From: Streptomyces sp. NL15-2K
Lineage (GTDB): Bacteria > Actinomycetota > Actinomycetes > Streptomycetales > Streptomycetaceae
NCBI RefSeq assembly: GCF_030551255.1
Contig: NZ_CP130630.1
Span: 4,941,501 to 5,005,500, forward strand
Reading direction: 5' to 3'
Length of the DNA stretch: 64,000 bases
Positions 1 through 8,533 of this stretch are shown here, piece by piece. Each line of letters starts with the position of its first letter. Position 1 is the stretch's first letter. Under the pieces are notes generated by a model. That model saw only the letters and a list, made by a program, of their open reading frames with translations, had not been told where the DNA came from and searched no databases. A program made the position numbers and the translations under genes.

Positions 1-1040
1 TCAACGCGACGGGCAGCGACGACGCGAGCCCGACCAAGGGCAACGACATCACCGTGGGTCTGCTGCTGCCGGAGAAGTCCAACCCTCAGTACGAGCAATT
101 CCACTACCCCGTCATCAAAGCGAATGTCGCATCCCTCACCCACGGCCAGGGCCGGGTCGAGTACGCCAACGCCGAGGCGGACGCGGGCAAGCAGGCCCGG
201 CAACTGCAGCAGATGATCGACGACCGGGTCGACGTGATCCTGCTGGACCCCATCGACACGCACGCCATCGCCAACGAGGTGACGAAGGCCAAGGAGGCCG
301 GTATTCCGGTCATCTCCTACGACCGGCTGGCCGAGGGTCCGATCGACGCGTACATCACCTTCGACAACGAACTCGTCGGCGAGGTGCAGGGCCGCTCCCT
401 GCTGACCGCCCTCGGTAAGGACGCCGGCGTCTCCGACAAGATCGTCATGATGAACGGCATGCCCACCGACCCCAACGCCAAGCAGTTCAAGGCGGGCGCG
501 CTCAACGTGCTCGAAGGCAGGGTGACGATCGCCAAGTCGTTCGACACCGAGGGCTGGAAGCCGGCGAACGCCGAGAAGAACATGACCGTGGCGATCAACG
601 AGATCGGCAAGGACGACATCAAGGCCGTCTACGCCGCCAACGACGGCCTGGCGGGCAGCATCGTCAAGGCACTGAAGGCCGCGGGCGTGACTGACCTGCC
701 GCCGATCACCGGGCAGGACGCGGAACTCTCGGCGGTGCAGCGGATCGTCACCGGCGAGCAGTACATGAGCGTGTACAAGCCGTACCCGCAGGAGGCCGAG
801 AACGCCGCGAGGATGGCTGTGACGAAGGCCCAGGGCAAGAACATCCAGTTCGACGCCCTCACCAGCCAAACGGCCCACAGCCCCACCAACAAGGGCATTC
901 CCACGCAGCTCGTGCCCGTCATCGCCGTGACGAAGGACAACATCAAGGACACGGTCATCAAGGACGGCATGTACAAACTTTCCGACATCTGCACGCCCGA
1001 GCTCACGGCCGACTGCGCGGCGACAGGCCTGAAGAAGTAG
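1..1040 (+). CDS. Sugar ABC transporter substrate-binding protein, XylF-like (5' end outside window)
   Basis: The frame is open from the window edge, so the signal peptide and lipobox are missing. What remains is a type I periplasmic-binding fold: a first strand VGLLLPEKSNPQYEQ, then MIDDRVDVILLDPID, IPVISYDRL and ITFDNELVGEVQ, a pattern typical of xylose/ribose-type binding proteins such as XylF. It should capture a sugar outside the membrane and hand it to permease and ATPase subunits that would lie outside this window. The C-terminal part, with a PPITGQDAELSAVQRI hinge strand, is complete and ends LKK. The family is fairly sure; the sugar is inferred from the XylF resemblance only. Confidence 0.8.
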   Translation, partial: NATGSDDASPTKGNDITVGLLLPEKSNPQYEQFHYPVIKANVASLTHGQGRVEYANAEADAGKQARQLQQMIDDRVDVILLDPIDTHAIANEVTKAKEAGIPVISYDRLAEGPIDAYITFDNELVGEVQGRSLLTALGKDAGVSDKIVMMNGMPTDPNAKQFKAGALNVLEGRVTIAKSFDTEGWKPANAEKNMTVAINEIGKDDIKAVYAANDGLAGSIVKALKAAGVTDLPPITGQDAELSAVQRIVTGEQYMSVYKPYPQEAENAARMAVTKAQGKNIQFDALTSQTAHSPTNKGIPTQLVPVIAVTKDNIKDTVIKDGMYKLSDICTPELTADCAATGLKK

Positions 1041-1059
1041 GTCCGCGGGGGCGAAGGAT

Positions 1060-1200
1060 CAGCAAGGCAACTTCGAAGAACAGCGACGCCTCTCGGACGG
1101 CGGCAACGCAGCGGCCACCGACCAGCTGCTCGAACTCGCCACCGAGCAGGACAACATGGACGAGCTACGACGCCTCGCTGACTTGATCCGGTTGACGTGG
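1060..1200 (+). pseudogene. Relic of a repeat protein (LRRLADGGN-type repeat)
   Basis: Read from 1060, the sequence encodes QQGNFEEQRRLSDGGNAAA followed by TDQLLELATEQ and MDELRRLADLIRL. This is one and a half copies of a helical repeat that I recall from long Streptomyces proteins. There is no start codon or ribosome site, and after 1200 the phase is lost. A second phase near 1236-1320 reads EVLGEPAE, suggesting a frameshifted continuation. It is a decayed fragment with no expected function. The rest of the gap to 1574 holds no gene I can support. Confidence 0.45.
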
Positions 1201-1574
1201 CCCTCCACGACGCCGGAGTTCCGCGGTGCTGAGAGGCCGGCAGTGACGGCGCCGAGGTCGCGTTCGAGGTGCTGGGGGAACCTGCGGAGACTGGGCAGGT
1301 CGGTAGCGGCAGGCGGCTGAGGCCGACGTCGCCCCTGGTCAGCGCACCGCACCGCCGAACGCGAACTCACCCGTGGTTGGCCTGAGGCAAGTTCACTGGC
1401 CGGACCTCTGGCATTCACTCGTGGGTTCAGTCGTCGCTCGAGAACTCGCGTTCGCTGCACAGGAGTTGCGTTTGCCAAGCATGAACGCGCGTTTCGAGCG
1501 CCGTGTCATGTGTGCAACCCAGTGTGTGCAAGTGAGCTGTGCACGCGATGCTCGTCCGCGACCTAGGAGTGCCT

Positions 1575-3173
1575 GTGGCCCTCGTACGCCGTTCGTTCCG
1601 AGTTTCCGTGAAGGCGTCGGCGGTTGCCGTCGCCGCGGCGGGACTTGTCGCCCCCGGAGTCGTCGTCGACCAGTACGACAACACCGCAGCCACTGCTGCC
1701 ACCACAGCCACCGCTTCGACGACCGCCGTTCCTCGGCCGATCGCCGACTGGCAGCACGATCGCCTCGCCTCCGGAGTCGATCTGTACCAGGGGCGGATCT
1801 CGGGCCGTCCCGGTGCGGACCACTGGACGGTCACGGTACGTGCCGGCGGCGCTCACCTCGCCACCGAGCAGGGCGCGGAGGCGCTGGCGGAGCGACTGCG
1901 TGGCGCCGGGTTCAGCGCTCGTGGTGAGCGGGTCGAATGGCCGCGGGGTGCGGACCGCAAGGGGCTGGTGGGTGTGCGGGTCCGGGTGGGGGAGTACGCC
2001 GCCCGGAACGAGGCCGAGGCGCAGCGTCAGGCCCTCGCGGCCGCGGGGTTCGACGCTGTCAGCGAGTGGACCGGCGCGGACGGTGTGCCCGGGACCGGTC
2101 TTGCCCAGGTCAAGGTGGCGATCATCGACCCGAAGCGTTACGGCGGTGCGCTGAAGGCGACGTACGGCATGGGTGTCGCCGGCCGGGAGAAGGTGAGCGA
2201 CATGGCCGTCGGCGACGACGCCCTGCTCGGCGTCAACGCGGGCTTCTTCGTCATGGAGGGCAAGGACGGCGTGCCGGGCGCCTCGGCCGGTATTGCCGCG
2301 TACGACGGGGAGCTGCAGAGCGCGGCGACCAACGGCCGGATCGCGGCGGTGCTGCGCGGCGACGGTCTGCGCCCGGAGTTCAAGAAGCTCCGCACGGAGC
2401 TCAGGGTCGGAGCGGCCGGGGCGTCCGCGATCGTGGATGGTGTCAACCGCGTGCCCGGCCTGGTCCGCAACTGCGGTGGCGTCGGCGGCGACTCCCCGAC
2501 CGAGCGGCCGCAGCACGATGTGACCTGCACCGATCCCGACGAGATCGTCGAGTTCACCGACGAGTTGGGCGCGCGCACCCCGGCCGGTGACGGCGTCGAG
2601 GCGGTGCTCGACGCGAGCGGCCGGGTGCGGGAGGTGCGTCCGCGCGGCGGTGCCGTGCCGGCTGGCGGCAGCGTCCTGGCGGGCGTCGGTGAAGGAGCCT
2701 CCTGGCTGCGTACGCACGCGAAGCCGGGCAGCGAACTGAAGGTGCGGCAGCGGATCCTGGACGAGCGCGGCCGCGAGCTCGAACTCGGCCCGCAGGACGA
2801 CATCGTCAACGGCGGCCCCGAGCTGGTGCGCGACGGAAAGGTCGCGGTGAACTACGGGGCCGACGGCATCGAACGGATCGGCGACCCGTCCTTCGCGTAC
2901 ACCTGGGGCATCAAGCGCAACCCGCGCATGCTCCTGGGCGTCGACCGGCGGGGCCGTGTGCTCCTGGTCGCCGCGGACGGCCGCCAGCCCGGCTACAGCG
3001 ACGGATTGGGGCTCGCCGAAGGGGCGGAGCTGATGAAGTCGCTGGGTGCGGTGCGCGCCATGGCCCTTGACGGCGGTGGTTCGGTCACCACGGTGGTGAA
3101 CGGCAAGGTGATCAACTCGCCGTCGGACGGCACCGAGCGGGCTGTGGGCGACGCGTTGCTGCTCACCCGCTGA
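1575..3173 (+). CDS. Secreted SPOR-domain phosphodiester glycosidase family protein
   Basis: The product is about 532 aa. GTG 1575 is chosen because AGGAG lies 5 bases upstream; an earlier in-frame GTG at 1539 has no such site. The N-terminus is a signal peptide (ALVRRSFRVSVKAS, then an Ala/Val core). Residues of roughly 75-190 resemble a SPOR fold that binds denuded peptidoglycan glycans. The C-terminal half matches the phosphodiester glycosidase domain (DUF2233, relative of the GlcNAc-1-phosphodiester uncovering enzyme): LGVNAGFFVM, DIVNGGPELVRDG, NPRMLLGVD and the closing MALDGGGSVTTVV. It probably acts on cell-wall or polysaccharide phosphodiesters outside the cell; the substrate is unknown. 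It stands alone among relics. Confidence 0.85.
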   Translation: MALVRRSFRVSVKASAVAVAAAGLVAPGVVVDQYDNTAATAATTATASTTAVPRPIADWQHDRLASGVDLYQGRISGRPGADHWTVTVRAGGAHLATEQGAEALAERLRGAGFSARGERVEWPRGADRKGLVGVRVRVGEYAARNEAEAQRQALAAAGFDAVSEWTGADGVPGTGLAQVKVAIIDPKRYGGALKATYGMGVAGREKVSDMAVGDDALLGVNAGFFVMEGKDGVPGASAGIAAYDGELQSAATNGRIAAVLRGDGLRPEFKKLRTELRVGAAGASAIVDGVNRVPGLVRNCGGVGGDSPTERPQHDVTCTDPDEIVEFTDELGARTPAGDGVEAVLDASGRVREVRPRGGAVPAGGSVLAGVGEGASWLRTHAKPGSELKVRQRILDERGRELELGPQDDIVNGGPELVRDGKVAVNYGADGIERIGDPSFAYTWGIKRNPRMLLGVDRRGRVLLVAADGRQPGYSDGLGLAEGAELMKSLGAVRAMALDGGGSVTTVVNGKVINSPSDGTERAVGDALLLTR

Positions 3174-3342
3174 CGGCCGGCGTCATCCAGGTTGTCAGGT
3201 CTCGTGTCCGGCGGTGCGGGCGCAGGGCTGCGTCGGCCGCGCCCTCGCCGAACCAAGCCTCCGCGACCGCGTCCGAGCAGTCGTTCATGCCTACCGCCAA
3301 GGCAGGCCTGGTGACCTGACGCGACACTTGGGCGACGGGTAT

Positions 3343-3401
3343 CACGCCGGGCGCGGCGGCGCCCGCCTACCGCAGCCGCGAGTTGGGCTTGAGCACCGCG
3401 A
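3343..3401. repeat. Dispersed 59-bp repeat with tetraloop hairpin, copy A
   Basis: It matches 30671-30729 at 53 of 59 positions in the same orientation. Each copy carries a perfect 7-bp stem (CGGGCGC/GCGCCCG) with a 4-base loop, here at 3348-3365, just beyond the stop of a minus-strand reading frame ending AVLKPNSR. A shared gene 3' end plus terminator is the simplest reading. Confidence 0.6.
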
Positions 3402-3642
3402 CGGTGACGATACTGCCCGCCCAGCGCGCCGACGACTTCCCCGTCAGCTCCCGCTCGCGCACCGCCCACCCGGCCGCATCATGACCCAGCCCCTGCCGAC
3501 ACCGCACTGCCAGATCACAGGCGGCCAGCGAACTCAGGAACACCCCCACCTCAGCCAGCATTGCCGCATCCGCCTGCGACACCCGCAGCCGGTCCCTGAC
3601 CGCGACCCCGGCGGGGCCTTGCACCACGAACGGCGCCGCCAA
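3367..3642 (-). pseudogene. TnpB (IS605 OrfB) N-terminal fragment
   Basis: The minus strand reads VRDRLRVSQADAAMLAEVG, then AACDLAVRCRQGLGHDAAGW and ELTGKSSARWAGSI, nearly the same as the tnpB relic at 6427-7190. Homology stops abruptly after GSI and is replaced by the short tail VTVAVLKPNSRLR shared with the repeat at 30671. No RuvC residues are present, so it cannot encode a nuclease. It lies in inverted orientation to the 6427 copy, the two bracketing the TetR/serine hydrolase pair. Confidence 0.7.
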
Positions 3643-3900
3643 CCACCGCAGCCCGCCGCCCGTTCACCTCCGCCCGAAGTTCGAAGATCCACCGTCACCG
3701 CACCGTGAGGCGGCAGCCGCCTCCGGACTGGGCGGTGCCGCGCGCGCATCAGGTCCCCGCGAGCGTCCTCGCATGCCCGCACCAGGTCCCGGGCGGCTTC
3801 CTCGGTCTCGCTGGGCACCCGTACAACACGACAGCTCACCGATCCGCAGCAGTCGCGCCAGCCGTTCGGCATCCGACGAGACCGCCCTACCTGCGCCGGC

Positions 3901-4114
3901 TTCCTCGCCCGCGCCGCCGCGTGGTTCGCCGCCCGAGGCGTCACCGTCGAGCGCGTGTTCACCGACAACGCCTGGGCCTACAGCAAGAACACCTGGCGAC
4001 AGACAGCGTTTCCCGGCTGGCTGGACTTGTACAACCAACCACCGACCCCATACCGGAACCAGCGGCCGAACCCCAGCCGGCCGCGTCACCAATCTGCCCG
4101 GACAGCGCAGCTAG
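3901..4114 (+). pseudogene. IS481-type transposase C-terminal relic
   Basis: From 3901 the reading is FLARAAAWFAARGVTVERVF followed by TDNAWAYSKNTWR, the DDE-core strand around the second Asp of IS481/IS3-type integrase cores. An internal deletion then joins it to GWLDLYN. The end of the gene continues in another phase as HRPHTGTSGRTPAGRVTNL. Deletion plus frameshift make it inactive. It abuts the left end of the MITE at 4111. Confidence 0.7.
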
Positions 4115-4312
4115 TGCCCCGGCAGGCAACGTTTGCCCGTTAAGGAGCGGCGTCCGGTGCGTGCTCTCGGCGTGCCGGCCGAAAGCCCTCGTACTGGACG
4201 TACTTGGGCTTTCGGCCGGTGCGGCGAGTGGGGGCACCTCCCACGCCTTTAGGGCAGTGGGGGAGCGTGCCGGGCGTCGCGACGGGGCGAACGTTGCCTG
4301 TCGGGGCACTAG
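4111..4312. mobile_element. 202-bp MITE-like element with ~30-bp terminal inverted repeats and CTAG ends
   Basis: The left end (4111-4140) starts CTAGTGCCCCGGCAGGCAAC. The right end (4282-4312) reads, inverted, CTAGTGCCCCGACAGGCAAC, with two mismatches and one indel over about 30 bases. Both ends are CTAG, which may be part of the terminus or a duplicated target. Inside is no coding capacity, only the strong hairpin at 4175-4219. The right CTAG supplies the TAG stop codon of the TetR gene read from the other strand. A related vestige sits at 8321-8338. Confidence 0.75.
4175..4219. terminator. Perfect 14-bp hairpin inside the MITE
   Basis: CCGGCCGAAAGCCC (4175-4188) pairs perfectly with GGGCTTTCGGCCGG (4206-4219) across a 17-base loop. 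Its strength and its place just past the end of the minus-strand TetR gene fit a transcription terminator carried by the element. It could equally be a structural part of the MITE. Confidence 0.55.
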
Positions 4313-4968
4313 CTCGGGCAGATCGCGGCCTCGATGTGGGCCAGCTGGGCGGCGAGGATCTCTTCGAACGCGGCGCGGCGATCCACCCCAAGGGGGCGGA
4401 CGTCGCGCGCGAAGTGGGCCAGAGCCGGGAAGCGTTCGGGGTCGGCGCCCAGAACCGCCACGCGGAACAGCTCCATGCCCTGTTCGTACTCTCCGGGGGT
4501 GACGGTGCTGACCCCGGCCTCGGAGGCGATCAACGCGGCGATGAGGACCGCAAGCCGGTGGTAGCGCGCCGGGATCTCCTCGTCGGGCAGCCCCGACGTG
4601 CGCAGTGCCTGCAGTACCTCTTCCATGACCAGCCGGGAGCCGGTGCCGCTTGATGCGTAGCGTCCCCAGACCGCGGCGAGCTGGGGCTGCCGTCCGAAGG
4701 CCTCTCTCACACGCATGGCCAAAGACGTGATGCGCTGCTTCCAGTCACCCTCGGGGCGGTAGCCGTCCATCGCGGCCAGAAGAATCCGGTCGGCGACCGC
4801 GCGCAGCAGTTCGGTCTTGCTACGGAAGTGCCGGTAGAGGCTGGAGGAATCGGTCCCGAGAACCGTAGCCAGCTTGCGCACGCTGAACGAATCCGCGTCG
4901 CTCGTGCGCAGCAGTTCCGCCGCCGCGTCCAGGATCTCTTCGGTTGACCAACGCCTTCGACCTGCCAT
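4309..4968 (-). CDS. TetR-family transcriptional regulator
   Basis: The product is 219 aa. The N-terminal helix-turn-helix spans about residues 8-55 (STEEILDAAAELL, FSVRKLATVLGTDSSSLYRH, F-RSKTELL). A ligand-binding TetR C-terminal domain with RVREAFGRQPQLAAVWGRYA follows. ATG 4968 has GGGGAG upstream. It is transcribed divergently from the serine hydrolase at 5142, and a palindrome lies between them at 5014-5030, so it probably represses that gene and itself. The last codons (ICPS, TAG) run into the MITE end, so the native C-terminus may have been altered by the insertion. Confidence 0.85.
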   Translation of the reverse strand: MAGRRRWSTEEILDAAAELLRTSDADSFSVRKLATVLGTDSSSLYRHFRSKTELLRAVADRILLAAMDGYRPEGDWKQRITSLAMRVREAFGRQPQLAAVWGRYASSGTGSRLVMEEVLQALRTSGLPDEEIPARYHRLAVLIAALIASEAGVSTVTPGEYEQGMELFRVAVLGADPERFPALAHFARDVRPLGVDRRAAFEEILAAQLAHIEAAICPS

Positions 4969-5013
4969 CTTGCTCCCCTCAGCAGATCTCAGCCTAACCT
5001 ATGCACTCGGTGT

Positions 5014-5030
5014 TGCACGCACCGCGTGCA
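5014..5030. promoter_or_regulatory. Likely TetR operator between divergent genes
   Basis: TGCACGC-ACC-GCGTGCA is a perfect 7-bp inverted repeat with a 3-base centre. A further half-site TGCAC lies at 5002-5006. It sits in the 173-bp gap between the TetR start (4968) and the hydrolase start (5142), where a divergent repressor would bind. Confidence 0.65.
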
Positions 5031-5141
5031 TAATGGGGGGCATAGGCAGGCCGGGCGGGCCGGCATGCCACTCGTGCCCTGTTGTCCGGGTCAGGCGACC
5101 GATGCGGAGCTCGCCCCGGGGAACACGAAAGGACGCATGAC

Positions 5142-6260
5142 GTGAAGAACCCACTGGATTGCGCGGCACTGAACGCAGCCATCGAAAACGTCCACCGCGC
5201 CGGGATACCGGGACTGTTCGCCGAGGTGCGAGACAGCGACCAGGTCTGGCGCGGCGCCGCCGGGGTCGCCGATGTTGTCACCGGCCGTCCCGTCACCGCC
5301 GACATGCGGCACCGAGTCGGCAGCATCACCAAGACCTTCACCGCCGCCGCAGTTCTGCAGCAAGTCGAGAGCGGTCAGATCGGTCTCGACACACCGATCG
5401 GCCGGTACCTTCCGAAGCTGGTTCCCGGAGAACGCGGTGACGCGATCACGGTCCGGATGCTGATCAACCACACCAGCGGCCTCGCCGAGTATCTCCCGTA
5501 CGCCTACCCCTCCCTCAAGGCGTACCCCGCCCTCGCGGACACCGGGCCCCAGAGCCTGGACGACCACCGGCTCACGCGGTTCGACCCCGCGGAACTGATC
5601 GAGATGGGGGTCACCGCACCTGCCGTCGGCGCCCCGGGCGGTGCTCCGGGGGTGTACTCCAACACCAACTACCTGCTCCTCGGCGAACTCCTGGAACAGG
5701 TGACCGGCACTACGGCCGAGCGGTACATCACCCAGCACGTCATCGAGCGCGCCGGGCTCCGGGACACCGAACTCCCCGCCGGACCGCACGTCAGCGGGCC
5801 GCACTCGCAGCTCTACGAGGCATGGTTCGGCATGATCGACCCACCGCGCGACTACAGCGTCTACGACATGTCATGGGTGGGGCCGTCGGCCTCGCTGATA
5901 TCGACCGTCACGGACCTCAACCGCTTCTTCGGCATGCTGCTGGCCGGGGAGATCGTCAGTCCGTCGTCGCTGGCGCAGATGCAACGTACCGTCCCGGTCG
6001 TCTCCCAAGAGGGAAAGACCATCGACTACGGCCTCGGCCTGCACCCGATGGAGGGGCCCGGCCAGGGCACCTTCTGGGGCCATGGCGGCACGGTATGGGG
6101 CGGTGGAGCGCTGGCCATGACCCGTGCCGACGGCAAACGGCAGATGTCCGTCGCGGTGAACCTGCAGAGGTGGAACAGGCTCGATTCCTCCGGCAAGCCG
6201 CAGCCCCACCCCATCGACGACGCGCTTGTGACTCTGTACCGCGTGGCGATGTACGGCTGA
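5142..6260 (+). CDS. Serine hydrolase, class C beta-lactamase/DD-peptidase fold
   Basis: The product is about 372 aa. GTG 5142 follows AAAGGA at a good distance. The class C/R61-type motifs are all present: the nucleophile SITK at residues 61-64, YSN at 172-174, and HGGTVWGGG near residue 320 for the KTG/HTG position. Relatives are D-Ala-D-Ala carboxypeptidases, esterases and beta-lactamases. I see no signal peptide from this start, so a cytosolic esterase or peptidase is as likely as a wall enzyme. Divergent from the TetR gene and probably controlled by it. Confidence 0.88.
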   Translation: MKNPLDCAALNAAIENVHRAGIPGLFAEVRDSDQVWRGAAGVADVVTGRPVTADMRHRVGSITKTFTAAAVLQQVESGQIGLDTPIGRYLPKLVPGERGDAITVRMLINHTSGLAEYLPYAYPSLKAYPALADTGPQSLDDHRLTRFDPAELIEMGVTAPAVGAPGGAPGVYSNTNYLLLGELLEQVTGTTAERYITQHVIERAGLRDTELPAGPHVSGPHSQLYEAWFGMIDPPRDYSVYDMSWVGPSASLISTVTDLNRFFGMLLAGEIVSPSSLAQMQRTVPVVSQEGKTIDYGLGLHPMEGPGQGTFWGHGGTVWGGGALAMTRADGKRQMSVAVNLQRWNRLDSSGKPQPHPIDDALVTLYRVAMYG

Positions 6261-6426
6261 CCGGGCTGGCGGTCGGTAATGCTCAGCAGCGAGTTGAGTG
6301 AGTGCTGGGGCCGGAGGTGTGGGGCGGGTCGTCCGCGGTGCGCCATGGATGTTCTTCGGCCAGGGGTGCGTGTTCTGGGCTGATTTTCCGGTGGGAACGA
6401 GAGTTCCTGAGTCGAACGGGTGACCT

Positions 6427-7190
6427 TTGCGGGTGGTGCTCGTTGACTGCGGTGACGGGGGTCTTCGAACTCCGGGCGCGGGTGGGCGGGTTGCGGGAGT
6501 TGGCGGCGCCGTTCGTGGTGCCCGGTCCCGCCGGGTGGCCGTCCGGGACCGGCTGCGGGTGTCGAAGGCTGACGCGGCGGTACTGGCTGAGGTGGGGGTG
6601 TTCCTGGGTTCGCTGGCGGCCGGTGATCTCGCCGTGCGGTGTCGGCAGGGGCTGGCGCATGATGCGGCCGGGTGGGCGGTGCGCAAGCGGGAGCTGACGG
6701 GGAAGTCGTCGGCGCGCTGGGCGGGCAGCATCACCAAGGCCACCATGACCAGTGGGCGCTGGCACGGCGCGGGCAGGCAGCACACATGGCCAGGCTGCGC
6801 GGCGAGATCGAACGGGTCGAGGCGCGGCTGGCCCGCCCGCTGGGCGCCAGGGCCGACAAGCGGGAAGGCCTGGCGCGCGGGTACGGCTCGCGGGGTGAGT
6901 GGCATGCCAAGTCCCGCCGCCTGCAGGCCATGAGGGACCGGACGGCGGTGGTGGAGGCGAACTGGGCGGCGGGCCGGGTACGCATGGTGCGCGACGGCAA
7001 ACACCTCGCACGCGCCCGCCACCACCTGGCGGCGGCCGGCATGGACGAAACGGCGTGGCGCCAGCGGTGGCAGGCGGAGCGGATGTTCCTGGCCGCCGAC
7101 GAGGAGTCCGGCAAACGCTTCGGCAAGGACCCCGCGCTCAGCGCCTTTGACCTGGACTTCTTCGACGGCCTACGGCGCTGGCGGCCGGAT
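6427..7190 (+). pseudogene. tnpB: tnpB (IS605 OrfB family), 5' part, frameshifted
   Basis: One frame reads VRDRLRVSKADAAVLAEVG to GKSSARWAGSITKAT. The other resumes DQWALARRGQAAHMARLRG and runs to MFLAADEESGKRFG. The switch occurs near 6742, where family members encode KATNDQW; loss of a single A in ACCAATGAC explains it. Homology ends about 7130-7190, before the RuvC domain. The matching 3' part begins at about 13525, more than 6 kb away. So one gene was first split and then eroded. It is inactive. Confidence 0.8.
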
Positions 7191-7325
7191 GGAGCGTCCG
7201 GTTCGAGGGTGTACCGCCGGTTCGAGGTGTACCGCCGGTTCGCTAGGCTCGGCCTGTTCTCAACGTCCCCAAGTGCATTACCAGTTCGCTGAGGTCCCAC
7301 CCCCCACTTCATGGAGGCCCAGAAC

Positions 7326-8324
7326 ATGTCCCCGAACCAAGCCCGGCCGTCCCGGCGCACCGTTCTCGGCGGGGCCGCCGCCGCCGCGCTCACGCTGGCG
7401 GCCGGTGCCGGCACGGCCAGTGCCGCCGCCGGAACCGTAACGAGTGCGTGGCCGACTGAGTTCCCGCTCCCGGACGGCTGGCTGCCCGAGGGCATCACCA
7501 TCGGCAGAAAGCCGTACGCCTACATGGGCTCCCGCGCGAACGGCGCCGTCTACCGCACCGACCTGCGCACCGGCAAGGGCGGCGTCCTGTTCGAGGGAGC
7601 CACGGGCACGGCATCCATCGGCCTGAAGCTGGACCGCGACGGTCTGCTCTACCTCGCCGGAGGCGCCGGAGGCACCGCGCGCATAGTCGACTCCCGTAGC
7701 GGCAAGCTCAAGGCCACGTACCAACTGACCGACAACGCCGCCCCGTTCATCAATGACGTCATCCTCCTCGGCGACCGCGCCTGGTTCACCGACTCGCGCG
7801 ACGCCGTACTCTACGGCGTACCTCGGGGCCGTGGTGGCGAAGTCCGCAGCCTGCCGCTCGGCGGTGAGTGGACGCAGACGCCCGACGTCAACAACGCCAA
7901 TGGCATCGTCGACACCCCCGACGGCCGCGGCCTGATCGTCGTCAAGAGCACGCCGGGCGAGCTCTACAACGTGAACCTCAAGACCGGTGAGGCGAAGAAG
8001 ATCACACTGAAGGGCCAGGCAAATGTCGCCAACGGTGACGGTCTGCTCCGTATCGGCCGCACCTTGTACGTCGTGCAGAACCCACAGACCCTGATCAGCG
8101 TGTGGGACCTTTACGTCACGCGGAACCGGCAGAGCCTGGTCAGCGTGTGGGACCTCGACGCGAAGGCCACCACCGCCACTCTGAAGCGGACGATCACCGA
8201 TCCCCGGTTCGACGTTCCGACCACTGCCGCCCGCTGGGGGGACCGGTTGTATCTCGTCAACGCCCGGTTCACCAGCCCTCAGAAGCCCGAGACGACGTTC
8301 AACGGCGTCGCCGTTCCTGCCTAG
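7326..8324 (+). CDS. Tat-exported six-bladed beta-propeller (SMP-30-like) protein
   Basis: The product is about 332 aa. ATG 7326 has GGAGG 8 bases upstream. The N-terminus is a twin-arginine signal (SRRTVLGGAAAAALTLA, cleavage near ASA). The mature part has regularly spaced strands such as GAVYRTDLRTGKGGVLFEG, NDVILLGDRAWFTDS and NGIVDTPDGRGLIVV, as in extracellular propellers of the SMP-30/gluconolactonase class. Its ligand is unknown. Two oddities: a 15-residue unit ending SVWDL is tandemly repeated at about 8070-8157, and the stop codon is supplied by CTAG of a MITE footprint, so the C-terminus may be truncated. Confidence 0.75.
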   Translation: MSPNQARPSRRTVLGGAAAAALTLAAGAGTASAAAGTVTSAWPTEFPLPDGWLPEGITIGRKPYAYMGSRANGAVYRTDLRTGKGGVLFEGATGTASIGLKLDRDGLLYLAGGAGGTARIVDSRSGKLKATYQLTDNAAPFINDVILLGDRAWFTDSRDAVLYGVPRGRGGEVRSLPLGGEWTQTPDVNNANGIVDTPDGRGLIVVKSTPGELYNVNLKTGEAKKITLKGQANVANGDGLLRIGRTLYVVQNPQTLISVWDLYVTRNRQSLVSVWDLDAKATTATLKRTITDPRFDVPTTAARWGDRLYLVNARFTSPQKPETTFNGVAVPA

Positions 8325-8338
8325 TGCCGGGGCACTAG
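8321..8338. repeat. MITE footprint: two CTAGTGCC ends joined
   Basis: CTAGTGCC-GG-GGCACTAG consists of the two outermost ends of the 4111-4312 element fused with nothing between. It looks like an excision scar or an extreme internal deletion. Its TAG ends the propeller gene. Confidence 0.6.
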
Positions 8339-8344
8339 CTGCGC

Positions 8345-8365
8345 AAGAAGGCGCGCCTCCGTCAG
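8345..8365. repeat. 21-bp direct repeat, left copy, flanking the Tn7-like element
   Basis: The sequence begins AAGAAGGCGCGCCTCCGT and ends CAG. An identical 21-base copy in the same orientation lies at 13444-13464. The left copy directly abuts the predicted left end (TGTCC at 8366). The right copy is two bases past the right end (GGGACA at 13441). Confidence 0.85.
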
Positions 8366-8533
8366 TGTCCGTTCTCAATGAGGTTGGTGGACTGCCTGGC
8401 TCTGAGCTGGGAGTTGTCATCTTGGAGTGAGACGGTGCCGCACCTTGATGTGTCAGGGGCTGTGCGGCGGGTTCGACCAGGACTTCGTGGGTCAACGAGG
8501 GTGGAAGCGGTAGGACCGCTGACCTGCGGGTTG

